From Macrocystis pyrifera (lineage: Eukaryota; Sar; Phaeophyceae; Laminariales; Laminariaceae): a stretch of 64,000 bases of DNA. The stretch lies in contig JASSKH010000037.1 of NCBI GenBank assembly GCA_031763025.1, forward strand, positions 124,001-188,000, in the 5' to 3' direction. Shown piece by piece: positions 48,600 through 59,150 of this stretch. Under the pieces are notes generated by a model. The model had not been told where the DNA came from and made no database searches. It saw only the letters and a list, made by a program, of their open reading frames with translations. Made by a program: the position numbers and the translations under genes. The stretch's first letter is position 1, and each line of letters starts with the position of its first letter.

Positions 48600-50450
48600 T
48601 TGTGGAGTATCCTTAATAATGCCCCGAGACTATTTAGGCTGCAGAACACAACATCGCACTTGCGGGCGTCCCGGGAACGGGTATGGAGGCTTACAGAACT
48701 CACAGAGGTTCCGCGTAGGTACGCATGCGAATGTTGTACCCGTATCTGTACCCGACTCAGTTTTATCAAGGGGCATATCCGTATACCCCAGGTATCGTGT
48801 CACGGGAATAACTTACAGAATTTGTCGGGTTCAAGTACTAATGTCGCACAGAACTCACTAAAGTTCTGGTACGTACGGTTAATACCCGTACTAAAACGCC
48901 GTGTGTGTAGGTTCTGTACGTAGCCGGCAGACCACAACAAACTGTCGATGCTTGTATGTTCTTGTTGTATTTTTTTGTTTATGCATTTGGTATTTTTGTA
49001 CCAGCCAGGTATGTTGTAATTTTTGTGTTGTGTATTTTGGTTTGTTTGTATTTTGTTTTTTCGAATCTTGTACGTATTTTGTATTTTGTATGTTCGTGGG
49101 GTATCCTTTAAAATACCCCGAGAGTATGCACGCTGCAGAACACGACTTTGCAGTTAGTGACGTTCTGGGTACGGAGGCACACAGCACCCACAGAAGTTCA
49201 GCGTAGGTACACATGCGAATGATCTACCCGTATGTGTACCCGCACTAAGTTTTTCAAGGGGCATATCCGTACCCCAGGTATTGTGGCACGGGAAAATGAC
49301 TTACGGAATTCTCAGGCTCGGGTACGAATATGTCACAGAACTCACTAAAGTTCTGGTACGTTACTACCGATGATAACCACCGGGTTAGTTCCGCATGTAC
49401 CCGACAGACCACAACCAACCGTGAATGCTTGTGGTTTGTTTATGCTGTATTGCTTTTTTATGCATTTGGTATTTTTGTATTTTTGTATTTGGTTTTTTTT
49501 TAATCATATATTTGGTATTTTGTATGTGAAGTATCCTTGAAAATATCCCGAGAATATGTACGCTGCAAAAACCGACTTTGCACTTAGTGGCGTCCCGGGT
49601 ACGGAGGCGTACAGAACCCACGGAAGTTCCGCGTGGGTACGTATGCAAATGTTGTACCCGTATCTGTGCTCGCACTCAGTTTTCGTTCCGTGGCATATCC
49701 GTACCCCAGGAGTATTGTGGCACGGGAATAACTTTCAGAATTTTTGGGTTCGAGTACGAATATCCCACCTGCAGAACTCACAAAAGTTCTGGTACGTTAA
49801 TACCGCTGATAAAACCCCCCAACAGACCACAGCAAACCGTGAACGCTTGTGTGTTAGTAGGGTTTTTTTTGTATTTTGCATTTTTGTGTGTTCTACTATT
49901 GCATATTTGGAGTTTTGTATTCTTGAATGGTTTTATTTTGTATTTTGTATGTATGTCTATGGGGTGTCTTTGAAAATTCTTTGAGGGTATGTACGCCGCG
50001 GAAGAGGGCCTTGCACGTTCTGACCACTGACGTCCCGGATACGGGTATGAAAGTCTTACAGAACTCAGAGAAGTTCCGCATGGGTACGCATGCGAATTTG
50101 GTTTATGTAGGAACGGCATCTATCTACGCTATTTTGTCAGAAGCCAAGCATAATAATAATGTTGTATATACCCGTGCCCGCTCCCAGTTTTTCTCGAGTG
50201 GCATATTCGTGTCCCAGGTATTGTAGCACGGGAATATATAACTTACAGAATTCTCGGGTTCGAGTACGAAGGTCGTACAAAACTCACAAAAATTATTTAC
50301 GGTTAATACCGGATATAGTTACTGGGTTGGTTCTTTGCGTACCCAACAGACAACAACCAACCATGAATGCTTGTATGTTTGATTTTTGTATTCTCATTTT
50401 TATATGTTGTATTTTAGGATGTTTGGATATTTGGATGACTGCCTTTGAGT
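48600..50450 (+). repeat. Satellite: four diverged tandem units of about 430-490 bp
   Basis: Units begin near 48603, 49095, 49526 and 49957 with variants of GGGGTATCCTTGAAAATACC. Each contains CCCGGGTACGGAGGC, ACAGAACTCACAGAAGTTCC, GGGGCATATCCGTACCCCAG, TTCTGGTACGTTAATACC, then CAGACCACAACAAACCGTGA and ATGCTTGT, and ends with a T-rich TGTATTTTTGTATTTTG tail. The T-rich tract at 48340-48600 may be the tail of a fifth, truncated unit. Frames inside are not conserved between units. Confidence 0.9.
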
Positions 50451-50977
50451 TTCTTATACGTTTGCATGTTTACGATTGATATTTTTATACTGGTATGCTG
50501 ATTTTGTTGCACTTTGCATTTATTCATTTTTGCATTTTTCGTCATTCGTGCAGGCACCAAGTATATAGTGTTCGCACGTTTTCCTGAATTCCTGCGAGGA
50601 CAGGCGCTGTTTTGTGATGGGAGTATCCCTGGGTTTCACTCGAAGTAGCCTAGGTTGCTACCAGCGCTTAACTCCGGAACAAAGTGTTCGGGTTTGCTCA
50701 AGAGTGGTTGTGTTTGTTGAGTTCAAACAAGTGCGATGAAGTGCATACACAAGCGACCTGCAGGCCAGACGGTACGGGACTCCGCATGAATTGGAAGTGG
50801 GCACAAGACGGGGTTGGGCTACATCCATGCGTAGCTTTCGTGTTTCGTGTTTCTTTTGAGTTTTCCATGTCGGGATATATTGATACTGTACTGGCATATC
50901 TCAAATCACTGTTCAACGTTTGAGGTCATGCTGCATAATACATAATTGAATGGCGAATATTGTAAAGTACTCACATA

Positions 50978-51604
50978 TCAATGTGTACTGCTGTGCACTT
51001 GCATGGAAAAGGTACTACTGGTATTCCCGATGATACTGATACTCACATAAACACCAATCATCATATATCGCGGAGGCCGATTTACACCCCGTAAAATCCC
51101 ATCGTGGGCAAAGATAATTTTCGTCAAAAGCCGTGGCGGCATTCCGGCACATAAAACGTTCCCGTGGCGGCCGGTTTCTGTGCTTACTACAAGCACTTCG
51201 CGTTGCCGCCCGCTACGCTCGCCCACGACGAAGAAAAATGGAACGAAACAGACGGTCTCAACAATTAGATGCCAACAGGCGATTTGCAAATGCGAATAAC
51301 TCCATGCTCCATCCAGGAAAACAGCTTGAACACCGGATGCCATAGGTGCATACGTACCCCTGGTAAGGTTCTTCTTTTCTTCTTTTGATGCGCTGTGCGT
51401 AAGATCAAGCACCGCACGGCACGGCAGCACCGCCAAAAATTGAGTATCAACCGATCGGTTGAACTCACAGATGATGTGCCTTTGATATTTATTCAAATAA
51501 AAATCAATGAAAATGAAACCGAACATTTCGGAAAGAAAAACAAATCCCCCGTCCCCTCTCATGTAATATTTCTCCGCCCGATCGGAACACCTTGCACCGG
51601 TCAA
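50978..51604 (-). CDS. Unrecognised 208-codon open frame
   Basis: A long minus-strand frame with two hydrophobic stretches (about residues 25-38 and 125-140). No domain was recognised, and several plus-strand frames overlap it. In 64 kb of near-50% GC DNA a frame of this length can arise by chance, so support is weak. Confidence 0.2.
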   Translation of the reverse strand: MTGARCSDRAEKYYMRGDGGFVFLSEMFGFIFIDFYLNKYQRHIICEFNRSVDTQFLAVLPCRAVLDLTHSASKEEKKNLTRGTYAPMASGVQAVFLDGAWSYSHLQIACWHLIVETVCFVPFFFVVGERSGRQREVLVVSTETGRHGNVLCAGMPPRLLTKIIFAHDGILRGVNRPPRYMMIGVYVSISIIGNTSSTFSMQVHSSTH

Positions 51605-52130
51605 GAAGAAAAAAATAGAACAGCAGAGCTTCTCGCTCAGCCTCGTACGTCGCGCGCCCCTTTCGATACCACCTCGGCACCGATTCGGTTCCGGTAAAGC
51701 TTTCCTCCCTCTCTGCCACAGTGAGCCCCGTCGCCCGCCTTGCGTGAAGCCCGGTACTCACCGTGACCGTCGTCCGCCTGCTCGACAATTATTGGTGCTC
51801 AGACTGCGTAGCTCTCTCTAAGAGCTTCAGCTTGGTCGTAAAAATAATCACCGCTTGAATATCATTTTTCCATGCCGAACGACCCTTATAGACTGTATCC
51901 AATTCCACAAATAGAGGCCAGACAGAGCTCATTAATATGATCCCTTGTGTATCGAGGCACACGCGACGCCTAGCCACGAAAACGGCGATGCGCTCCTTGC
52001 AACCCCCCGTCTACCCGCCAGCACCTGTTGACACCCGCAACGGCGGAGTGCTCGCCCGCGGTTCCGTGCTCTGAGTACACGCACGCACACGAAACGAAAC
52101 AAGAAAAAAAGAACTCAAAGTGCAAAAAGA

Positions 52131-52258
52131 TGGCGAAAACAAAGGACCACTGGAAAGGTCCGGCAAGTAATCGAAGGAGGCGGTGTCCGAGTGGGAGCTC
52201 TGGGAGGCCAGGGATGTACCAACCGAGCACGCTCGGAGATAAATATATCTCTGGGTAG
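52131..52258 (+). CDS. Possible small basic open frame
   Basis: An ATG in good context (AAAAAGATGGCG) opens MAKTKDHWKGPASNRRRRCP and ends 42 codons later. It could be a first exon of a basic protein, but no downstream exon was found. Confidence 0.15.
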
Positions 52259-53061
52259 TTCTATAAGAATGAACCGTGAATTCTGGCGGGTGGCTACCGT
52301 ATTTAGCCCTATAGTCCAGTGAAACGCGTTCAGGACTGTGCTCGTTTCATCACCCGGGGTGGTATCCTGATGTGTGGTGATATCTTGCGAATCCCGCAGA
52401 TTAAGAGCATGCTTGCTTACTAGTATGCATTCATCGCCGAGGGTGGTTTCTGGTCAGGGGGGCTAGCCGAAACCCTAAGAGGGCAGTCCCGGAGGGAATT
52501 TTGTTTTACAAATTGGGGTACTCAAATAGGAACCACAGCGTGTGTGATGCAGCAAGCTTCGATAATACAGACCTTTTGGCGTCTAAGGCACCGGGGAAGG
52601 TCATACCACCGATGTGCAGCAACTTTTTTATACCGGTAGAAATGCCGACATTGAATGAAAAATACTAAGCACTTAATAAATGCAATCTAGACAAGCGCAC
52701 AATATGGAAGAATTTCCGCCGTAGCACTGGGAAGCAAAACGCGGGTGTGTGCCATTTCAACGGCGATTGCAATTCGTAAACATGAAGAAAGGCAAAGTTT
52801 CCTGTCAGGGAGAATGTTGGTGGTGAAGCATTGGTATTGTATTCACCGCATATGTCATTGGAGAAATACAGCACGATATAGATAATGTACAGCAGTACTA
52901 GTTCATCATGCTCAAGACGGCGTGGGGAACACCAGGCACCCGAGGGTTACTCCAAGTCCGTCGCACAATAAGGCCAGCTCGGGGTTCCCAAATCAACTTG
53001 GGACAACCGCATGCTTCCGGCAAATAGAAGAGAGACACGTCGGAAAGTCATGTGGTGATTC

Positions 53062-53481
53062 ATGATTGATCGTGGGTCGTGGTGGGTAGTCGAGAGCAAT
53101 CGAGGTGTGAGCTCGACGGGAATTAGCTTTCGTACTTCCTCGATCGCGGCCTTGTTTAAGACGGGAGATGGTCAGACGGTCGATTCCCGTAGCTGCGAAG
53201 GGGCTTTCACACCAATTAGTGTTGATATGTTCGGGAGCAACCGCAACGGCCACAACGTCGACACGGACGTTAAGGAGACCTGGAATGTTATGGCCGCGCA
53301 ACACGACACCTATACCAGACGGGCACAACCTCGAAACCCTATCACAACCGAGATGGAGGTGGCCGTTTGGGTTTGGACCGTCGTCACCGTGTTACAAGCT
53401 CTTGCTCTGTGTTCGCTATCAAAACGGAATCAACGAATAGGGTATATAGAGTCGCGGTTAGGTCGTGGTAATTTTCTTTGA
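53062..53481 (+). CDS. Unrecognised 139-codon open frame with one hydrophobic segment
   Basis: The middle part (FTPISVDMFGSNRNGHNVDT) and the C-terminal segment VAVWVWTVVTVLQALALC, followed by basic residues, look protein-like: a possible small membrane protein or a single exon. No known family, no clear start context and no conserved neighbour. Confidence 0.3.
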   Translation: MIDRGSWWVVESNRGVSSTGISFRTSSIAALFKTGDGQTVDSRSCEGAFTPISVDMFGSNRNGHNVDTDVKETWNVMAAQHDTYTRRAQPRNPITTEMEVAVWVWTVVTVLQALALCSLSKRNQRIGYIESRLGRGNFL

Positions 53482-53834
53482 GATGAAGTATATAGAACTT
53501 TGACGTGAGGCGTGGTCGATCTCACAACAGCCGCATAAGACGTAAAAGGCCCATATGTGGCGTTTCCCAAAGTTTAGAGTGCGACTGAACGTGTGCCCAA
53601 GACCAATGGACGTCGACGTAGTGACGGGGGTTCAACCTCTTCGCGACCATTCTATAACTAACTCTCACATAACCTTTCAGGTACTTGGGTACGTCCCCCC
53701 GACGTATCGCTGCCAGCGAGGCAGACTCGGCCGCGGTAGATTGTACAGTGCGGCATGACACCATCAGCTACAGCCCTTTATTTCGACTCATAGCCATTCA
53801 CCCCGAAGCAAAGTCTCCCCCACCATCTACCATG

Positions 53835-53990
53835 GCATATATACAAGGGGAGCTTCACCGCGGCGTGCTGACGCCCTCTTGCGGCTTCGCGCATGCCCGC
53901 AATGGCTAAGGGCGTATCGGTGTTCAACTTGAGGCCGTTAGGGCGACAGTACTGCCAACAGGTGCATTTAAAAGAAACAATTCTGAGTGA
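53835..53990 (+). repeat. Dispersed repeat family R3, copy 1
   Basis: Shares ATATATACAAGGGG, CCGCGGCG, TGCGGCTYCGCGCATGCC, CAGTACTGCCAA and GGTGCA with 60505-60665 in the same order. Confidence 0.6.
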
Positions 53991-54103
53991 AGAAAAAGAA
54001 AACGCTGCCATGCACAAAAAACGCAAACACTGCCATCCACCATCCGGCCCAACAACGCATTAGTCGTTCGCATACAGCAGCAAGCACCACTACAAAGTAT
54101 TAC

Positions 54104-54733
54104 GTACGAGACGCTCGGCGTCTGTACTCTATACTTCCTGTACAGATATATATACTAAACAATAGATTGAGCAGCAGTCGATCGAGTTAATCGACATGAC
54201 AAAGCGCCGGCGATTACGTTGGTGCAGCAAGTTCTGCAGCACCAGAATAGCGTACAGGAATGTATCATACGAAAATTACGCTTGCACGAGACCTCCGCCG
54301 AGACGCCATATAAATGTCAATTGTGATATGGTACTCGTGCAGCTTCCGAAACAGATGGATCCGTCTTTCAGCTTTAAGATGCCGAGATACATCACTGAGA
54401 CGAGTTGACTTGCACAATAGCCATGCTCACATGGGGGTCGGCAGCAAAAATATATAGCAGACAACGCAGCAGCACTATTACGGGGGTACATAGTTAACAG
54501 GACCTATGGCATACATAAAAACCCATATATTTAGGTATTTTTACTAACAATATTTGGTCCTGTTAACTATGGACCCCCGTACTAGTAGCAGAACAGAACA
54601 GCAGCATGACATACCTAGCAGTAGCACCAGGGCAGCGGATGGGCAACGGCAGCAGCAGCAGTAGCACATCATGCACGCTAGAGGCTGCCCCTGGCACAAC
54701 AGTCGGGGCAGGGGAGCCCGGTGGCGCACGAGC
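54104..54733 (+). repeat. Segmental duplication D, copy 1, carrying MITE copy 3
   Basis: From GTACGAGACGCTCGGCGT to GGTGGCGCACGAG. It aligns with 55868-56414 through ATCGAGTTAATCGACA, GCACGAGACCTCC, CAGCTTCCGAA.CAGATGG and CCCCTGGCACAACAGTCGGG. Without the MITE it is about 521 bp. Confidence 0.85.
54476..54584 (+). mobile_element. 109-bp MITE family, copy 3, best preserved
   Basis: Runs from TATTACGGGGG to CCCCCGTACTA. The inverted arms CATAGTTAACAGGACC and GGTCCTGTTAACTATG pair almost perfectly. It sits inside a duplicated segment whose other copy (55868-56414) lacks it at the matching place, which gives an empty site and places the insertion after the duplication or its loss from the other copy. 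Confidence 0.85.
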
Positions 54734-54786
54734 AGGAAAGGGATAATGCTATATCTCAGGCCGACCTACCCCGTGAGGGGGCCTGC

Positions 54787-54945
54787 CTGAGCAGCACAGC
54801 AACAGCAGGACACCACAGCAGCTGCCCCTGGCAGCAGCAGCAGAGTAGCGGCAGTAGCAGCAGTAGTAGCACACCACGGACGCCCCGGGCCGCCAACGAC
54901 GCAGCAGTCGAGGCAGGGGAGCACGATGGGGCACAACGAAGAAAG
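54787..54945 (+). repeat. Segmental duplication D, third partial copy
   Basis: CAG-rich sequence with GCTGCCCCTGGCA, GCAGCAGTCGAGGCAGGGGA and GCAC repeats the 3' end of the two larger copies, placed directly after copy 1. Confidence 0.6.
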
Positions 54946-55163
54946 TTGTAATGGCGTCCCAGTTGGAGTTTCTTTGAAGTTGGCTAACCTCGTCCCCACT
55001 AAAGTCTAGTTGTAGGATCGAGTCTCACCGAGTGCGTGCTCGTGCTCGTAGGATTTTTATCTTGCGCAAAATCTTGACGAGCGGCAAGCGTAAGAGCGTG
55101 ACGTGCCCTGGCTGCCGGCTGACCAGGTGTGCTGTTTCTCGGTTTATACTGAAACGTTTGAAA

Positions 55164-55312
55164 TAGGTAAGTCAGCTGTGCGTCAGACCGGTCGAGTGAT
55201 CGATAATTGTGTCATCGAAGTCTCGTGGCCAAATAGTTTGGTTGACGGCTTACCTTTGCCCCGTCAGGCTTATCTCTCGGCCCGTCAAACCCTCTTCTGA
55301 TATACCATCTTG
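55164..55312 (-). repeat. Repeat family R4, copy 1 (reverse)
   Basis: The reverse complement reads AGAGGGTTTGACGG, GGGGCAAAGGTAAGCCGTCA, ACCAAACTATTTGGCCACGA and GACGCACAGCTGAC, matching 57165-57350 and 57395-57570. Confidence 0.75.
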
Positions 55313-55514
55313 GGCCGAGGACTGCGTGACCAGCAACAGAAAAACAATACAGCAGCTGCACGTAGCAGCAGCAACAGAGCCACAGCAGAGCAGCAGCAGA
55401 GCAGCGACAATAGCAGCAACAGCAGCACCACCAGCACACCACGCACACACGCCCGAGGCCTGTTGCTGCTGCTACTGCCGCACCACATTTTTCTTTTTCT
55501 CGTGTACACGTTCA

Positions 55515-55800
55515 CGCAGTGCCCAGACGGGGCGCAAAAAACCCTTCAAACGGTTTGCACGGGATGGGGCACAGGTTTTTTGTGATTGGTCTAAATTTCA
55601 CGGGACTAGTTTGCACGGGACCGGCGTTTGAAAAACAAACACGGGATGGGATGGGGGACGCGAACATTTCCACGGGATCAGTTTGGACAGGAACGGGATC
55701 TTGGAAATTCCACGGGATCACGAGATTGTCCCGTAGCCCGCGGAACGGGATGTTCTCAACAGGAAAAAAACCCGAGAAAAGCCCTGCAAACTTCATGTCC
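55515..55800 (+). repeat. CACGGGA-rich interspersed short repeat
   Basis: The word ACGGGA(T/C) occurs about ten times in 250 bp, often as TTTCCACGGGATCA or GTTTGCACGGGA. It resembles a degenerate minisatellite. Confidence 0.6.
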
Positions 55801-55867
55801 TAATTCGCAGTGGTTCACGAGATACGAACTTCGGATGGTTTATCCAATTTGCTGGCCCAGCTCGTGC

Positions 55868-56414
55868 GTACGAGACTCTCGGCGTGCGTACTGTACATTC
55901 CGTACGCGGATAGATACAAAACAATCAGTCGGGCATGCGTCGATCGAGTTTAATCGACAGCGAGAAGCGGCGGCGACCACGTTGGTGCAACAAGCTCACA
56001 GCAGCAAGCACCAGCAGCAAGCACCAGTAGCATAGCATACAGGTACGTGTCATATGAATACGACGCTGGCACGAGACCTCCACCAAGACACCAAACAAAT
56101 GTTAATTTCAAGACGGTACTCGTACAGCTTCCGAAGCAGATGGGTCCGTATTTCAACTTTAATGCAGAGACACATCACCGATAGGAGTTGATTATATATT
56201 TGCCATGCTCATAGGGGTTAGGTTCAGAAACATGTTCCAGGCATAGCACTGAAGCAGCAGCCGCAGAACAAGACAGTAGCCGTAAATATATAGTAGCAGA
56301 ACCAGAGCAGGAGATGAGCAGCGGCAGTAGCAGAAGCAGTTGCAGTACATCGTGCAGGCCCGAGGGTGCCCCTGGCACAACAGTCGGGGCAGGGGAGTCC
56401 GGTGGCGCACGAGG
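55868..56414 (+). repeat. Segmental duplication D, copy 2, without the MITE
   Basis: Same order of shared words as 54104-54733. At the MITE position it reads AATATATAGTAGCAGAACC straight through. It contains a small internal duplication AGCAGCAAGCACC. Confidence 0.85.
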
Positions 56415-57164
56415 ACGAAGAAGCACGACGTCGTCGTCGTACCTCGTCGTAACCGGTACATGTTTATGACTTATATTATTGGTTGGCGGTTACACGATTA
56501 AAAAAAAAACGCCTTCACAAAAACAACCTAGATTCCACGCCTCATGTTACAGGAAATACTGATGCCCAATGGCAATGACGAGTACTCTTCATTGACATTG
56601 CTGGTGCCTAATGGGAATGACGATAGTCATTCCCACGGATGATCATCATTGCCACTGCTGCTGCCTGCTGCGGGTGAAAAAAACAAAATCGTAGGCACTG
56701 TTTGTACCTCCTCCACTGTACCGCTCCTCCCGCGGCGTAGACTCATCCCATTCGGTCGAAACCGAAGATCCCGTCTTCTCTGCCTCACGGAGTCTTGCCG
56801 CCCGGCATGCACAGCAACCGAAGAGGCTCGTGACGCTCGTTTCGCGACCATATGGTAGACTACGAAGGGCAACATTTTCCCGCGAACCCCGTGCTTTCAC
56901 ACGTAAAATAGCCCGAATCGGAATTTCGACACTAGTTTCTTGAACGCCCAACTCTCAACGCCAAAGCAACGGCCGAGCATGAGACCGGTCACCCCAGCCC
57001 GTATTCCCCACCCTCTGGCCGCTATGAGCTGTCAAAAGCCGCGGAGGATTCGGCATCTTCCGTTTCGGCCAGAGGAGAAGAAGTCCAATCTTGGTGCTGG
57101 CATCGAAATCAGAATATTTTTTCCGTCCCGAGCGAGCATGGATGTAGGTTGACGGCACATTTGT

Positions 57165-57350
57165 CCCTTGACAGGTGGCTGTCACGGACATCCCAATGCT
57201 CAAAACTATCAGATTTCAGCAGAGGGTTTGATGGTCAAAGGTAGGCCCGACGGGGCCAAGGTAGGCCGTCAACCAAACATTTTGGCCACGAAACTGATCA
57301 ATCAAGTATCGACCACTCAACTCGTCCATCGTACAGCTGATGTTTTAATA
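57165..57350 (+). repeat. Repeat family R4, copy 2
   Basis: GGCTGTCACGGACATCCCAA, GACGGGGCCAAGGTAGGCCG and TTTTGGCCACGAAACTGATC align with copies 1 and 3. Together with copy 1 it forms an inverted repeat around duplication D copy 2. Confidence 0.75.
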
Positions 57351-57394
57351 TAAAAAGCTTCTGCAAGAAACGAGCACAGGACACCCGGCCACAG

Positions 57395-57570
57395 CTGTCA
57401 AGGACATACTAATGGTAAAAGCTATAATATTTTGGAAGTGATTCTGACGGGCCAAGAGTAGGCCTGACGAGGCAAATGTAGGCCGACAACCAAATTCTTT
57501 GGCCACGAGACTGTGCTAAATCCAGTATCGACCACTCAACTGGTCCCATTCATAGCTGACATATTCACAC
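57395..57570 (+). repeat. Repeat family R4, copy 3
   Basis: GCTGTCAAGGACATACTAAT, GACGAGGCAAATGTAGGCCG and TTTGGCCACGAGACTGTGCT align with copy 2, in tandem about 225 bp downstream. Confidence 0.75.
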
Positions 57571-58109
57571 CCCGCCTTAGCTTCGTCCCGTGAGGTAAAA
57601 CTCATGTCGCGCTAGCACGAACAACGCAACACAAATACGCCTAAGAAACATTGAGGAGCGCTTAGAACGCAGGACCAACAATACCGTATACAAGATTCCC
57701 CTCCGGGAGATGCCGTATGAATAGGGGAGTGGCGCAAGAGCGAAATAATATTCGTATGCAACCCTGCACACTTATTTAGAAGTAGTACCTGCATCCACCC
57801 ATAATTTTAACGTGAAGACACACACTACATTTGAGGACAGACTATTATACTGCTGTTCGCGGAATTAGTGTGGGATCATTACTACAATAATACAAAATAG
57901 GGTAGCGATAAGTGTGGATATATTGATCCAGCCGACTCGCGGCGATAATTCGTAGGAAAAAGTTGCGCGAGGTCGAGGTTGCGCCATAATACGTTGTGAC
58001 CGGTTGAGTAAGGTACAGCACATACATACTGGTATAATGTATATATATGTTCCCCCAGAATAAATGTTTCTTGGTGCTCAGGGTAACATCAAGGTTTCAC
58101 AGATAAGTG

Positions 58110-58870
58110 CTCGGCGAGAACAAATCATAGTCCGAGTACTGAGAGTATTGGAGTACTGGCGGCAAAAATATTGCCAGCACTGAGAAGGCCCAAATTCTGA
58201 GAGTAATGAGAGTGTGAGCAGTACCGAACCCCAAGAATACAGGAAAGTATGTACCCGCAGTAGTATCGAAACACGAAATACTTGGAGTAAAGGCAATATG
58301 CGCAGTACAGAACCTCGAGATACTGAGAGTATTCGCAGTACATGCATATATATTCCTCGCAAATGCGTATCTCGAAATACTGCCAGACTGCTTTAAGTAC
58401 TCAAGTTGTCTCCGTCGAAAGTGGTTTGCTCCGACTCCCACTCGTGGGGGACTATCTAGGTGTGTTTGGTGCCGAACGCTGGGCCTGAGAATTGTCGACG
58501 CGGTGCACAGACGGTTGAAGTATACATGATACTCACTTGAAGTATACTGGGCACATCGAGGGTATTTCATTACTGCGAGTACTGAGTCTCGCAGAAGTAA
58601 CGTACGAACACTACCAACGGACGAAATACTGCTACTGCAGCCTAGAATAGTTGTAGTACCCGCGGTACAGAACCCCGAGACACTTGAAGCACAACTGGGG
58701 GTATCCACGCCAGCAGCAGTAGCGAACCCCGCATTAGTGCGAGCTCGAAAGTATACGAAGTAGTGTCCACAGAACCTCAAAATTCTGCGAGTACTCGCAG
58801 TATCTCGAGCACAAAACCCCCGAAATACTGCGAGTGTACGGAATACCTACGATAATAAGAGCAGTATTCT
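58110..58870 (+). repeat. Degenerate minisatellite, about 30-40-bp unit
   Basis: Variants of GCAGTACAGAACCCCGAGAT plus ACTGCGAGTA recur near 58224, 58257, 58299, 58334, 58577, 58655, 58718 and 58776. The 227-codon minus frame 58097-58780 lies across the array and is best read as a product of repeat composition. Confidence 0.7.
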
Positions 58871-58989
58871 CTCGAACATACTTCGCTTTACTCCCAACTA
58901 ACTATTGGGAGCAGCTGTGAAATGTTGAGGTGTGAACGCACGCCACACGTAAGCGCGACCAAACTCTTTGCCTCGGGTACAAACACGCA

Positions 58990-59150
58990 ATAAACTACAC
59001 TATCATAGTATACGTTCAGAAAAGCAAGGTGGATGAATGTGCTGGTCGGTACAAAAAAACAGAAGTGGAGAATAAACACACACAACTTATTATATTACGA
59101 TATATCATACTACGTATACGCTCAGAAAAGCAAGGTGTGTGAACGAATGT
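58990..59150 (+). repeat. Short direct repeat, two copies of about 45 bp
   Basis: TATACGTTCAGAAAAGCAAG at about 59010 and TATACGCTCAGAAAAGCAAG at about 59115, each followed by GTG and GAATGT. Period about 105 bp. Confidence 0.7.

Noticed and set aside
48372-49984. Frames of 119-183 codons inside the satellite
   Set aside because: They are not conserved between satellite units and are T-rich low complexity.
58097-58780. 227-codon minus frame as a gene
   Set aside because: It coincides with a degenerate minisatellite; Tyr/Ser/Cys-rich composition follows from the repeat.
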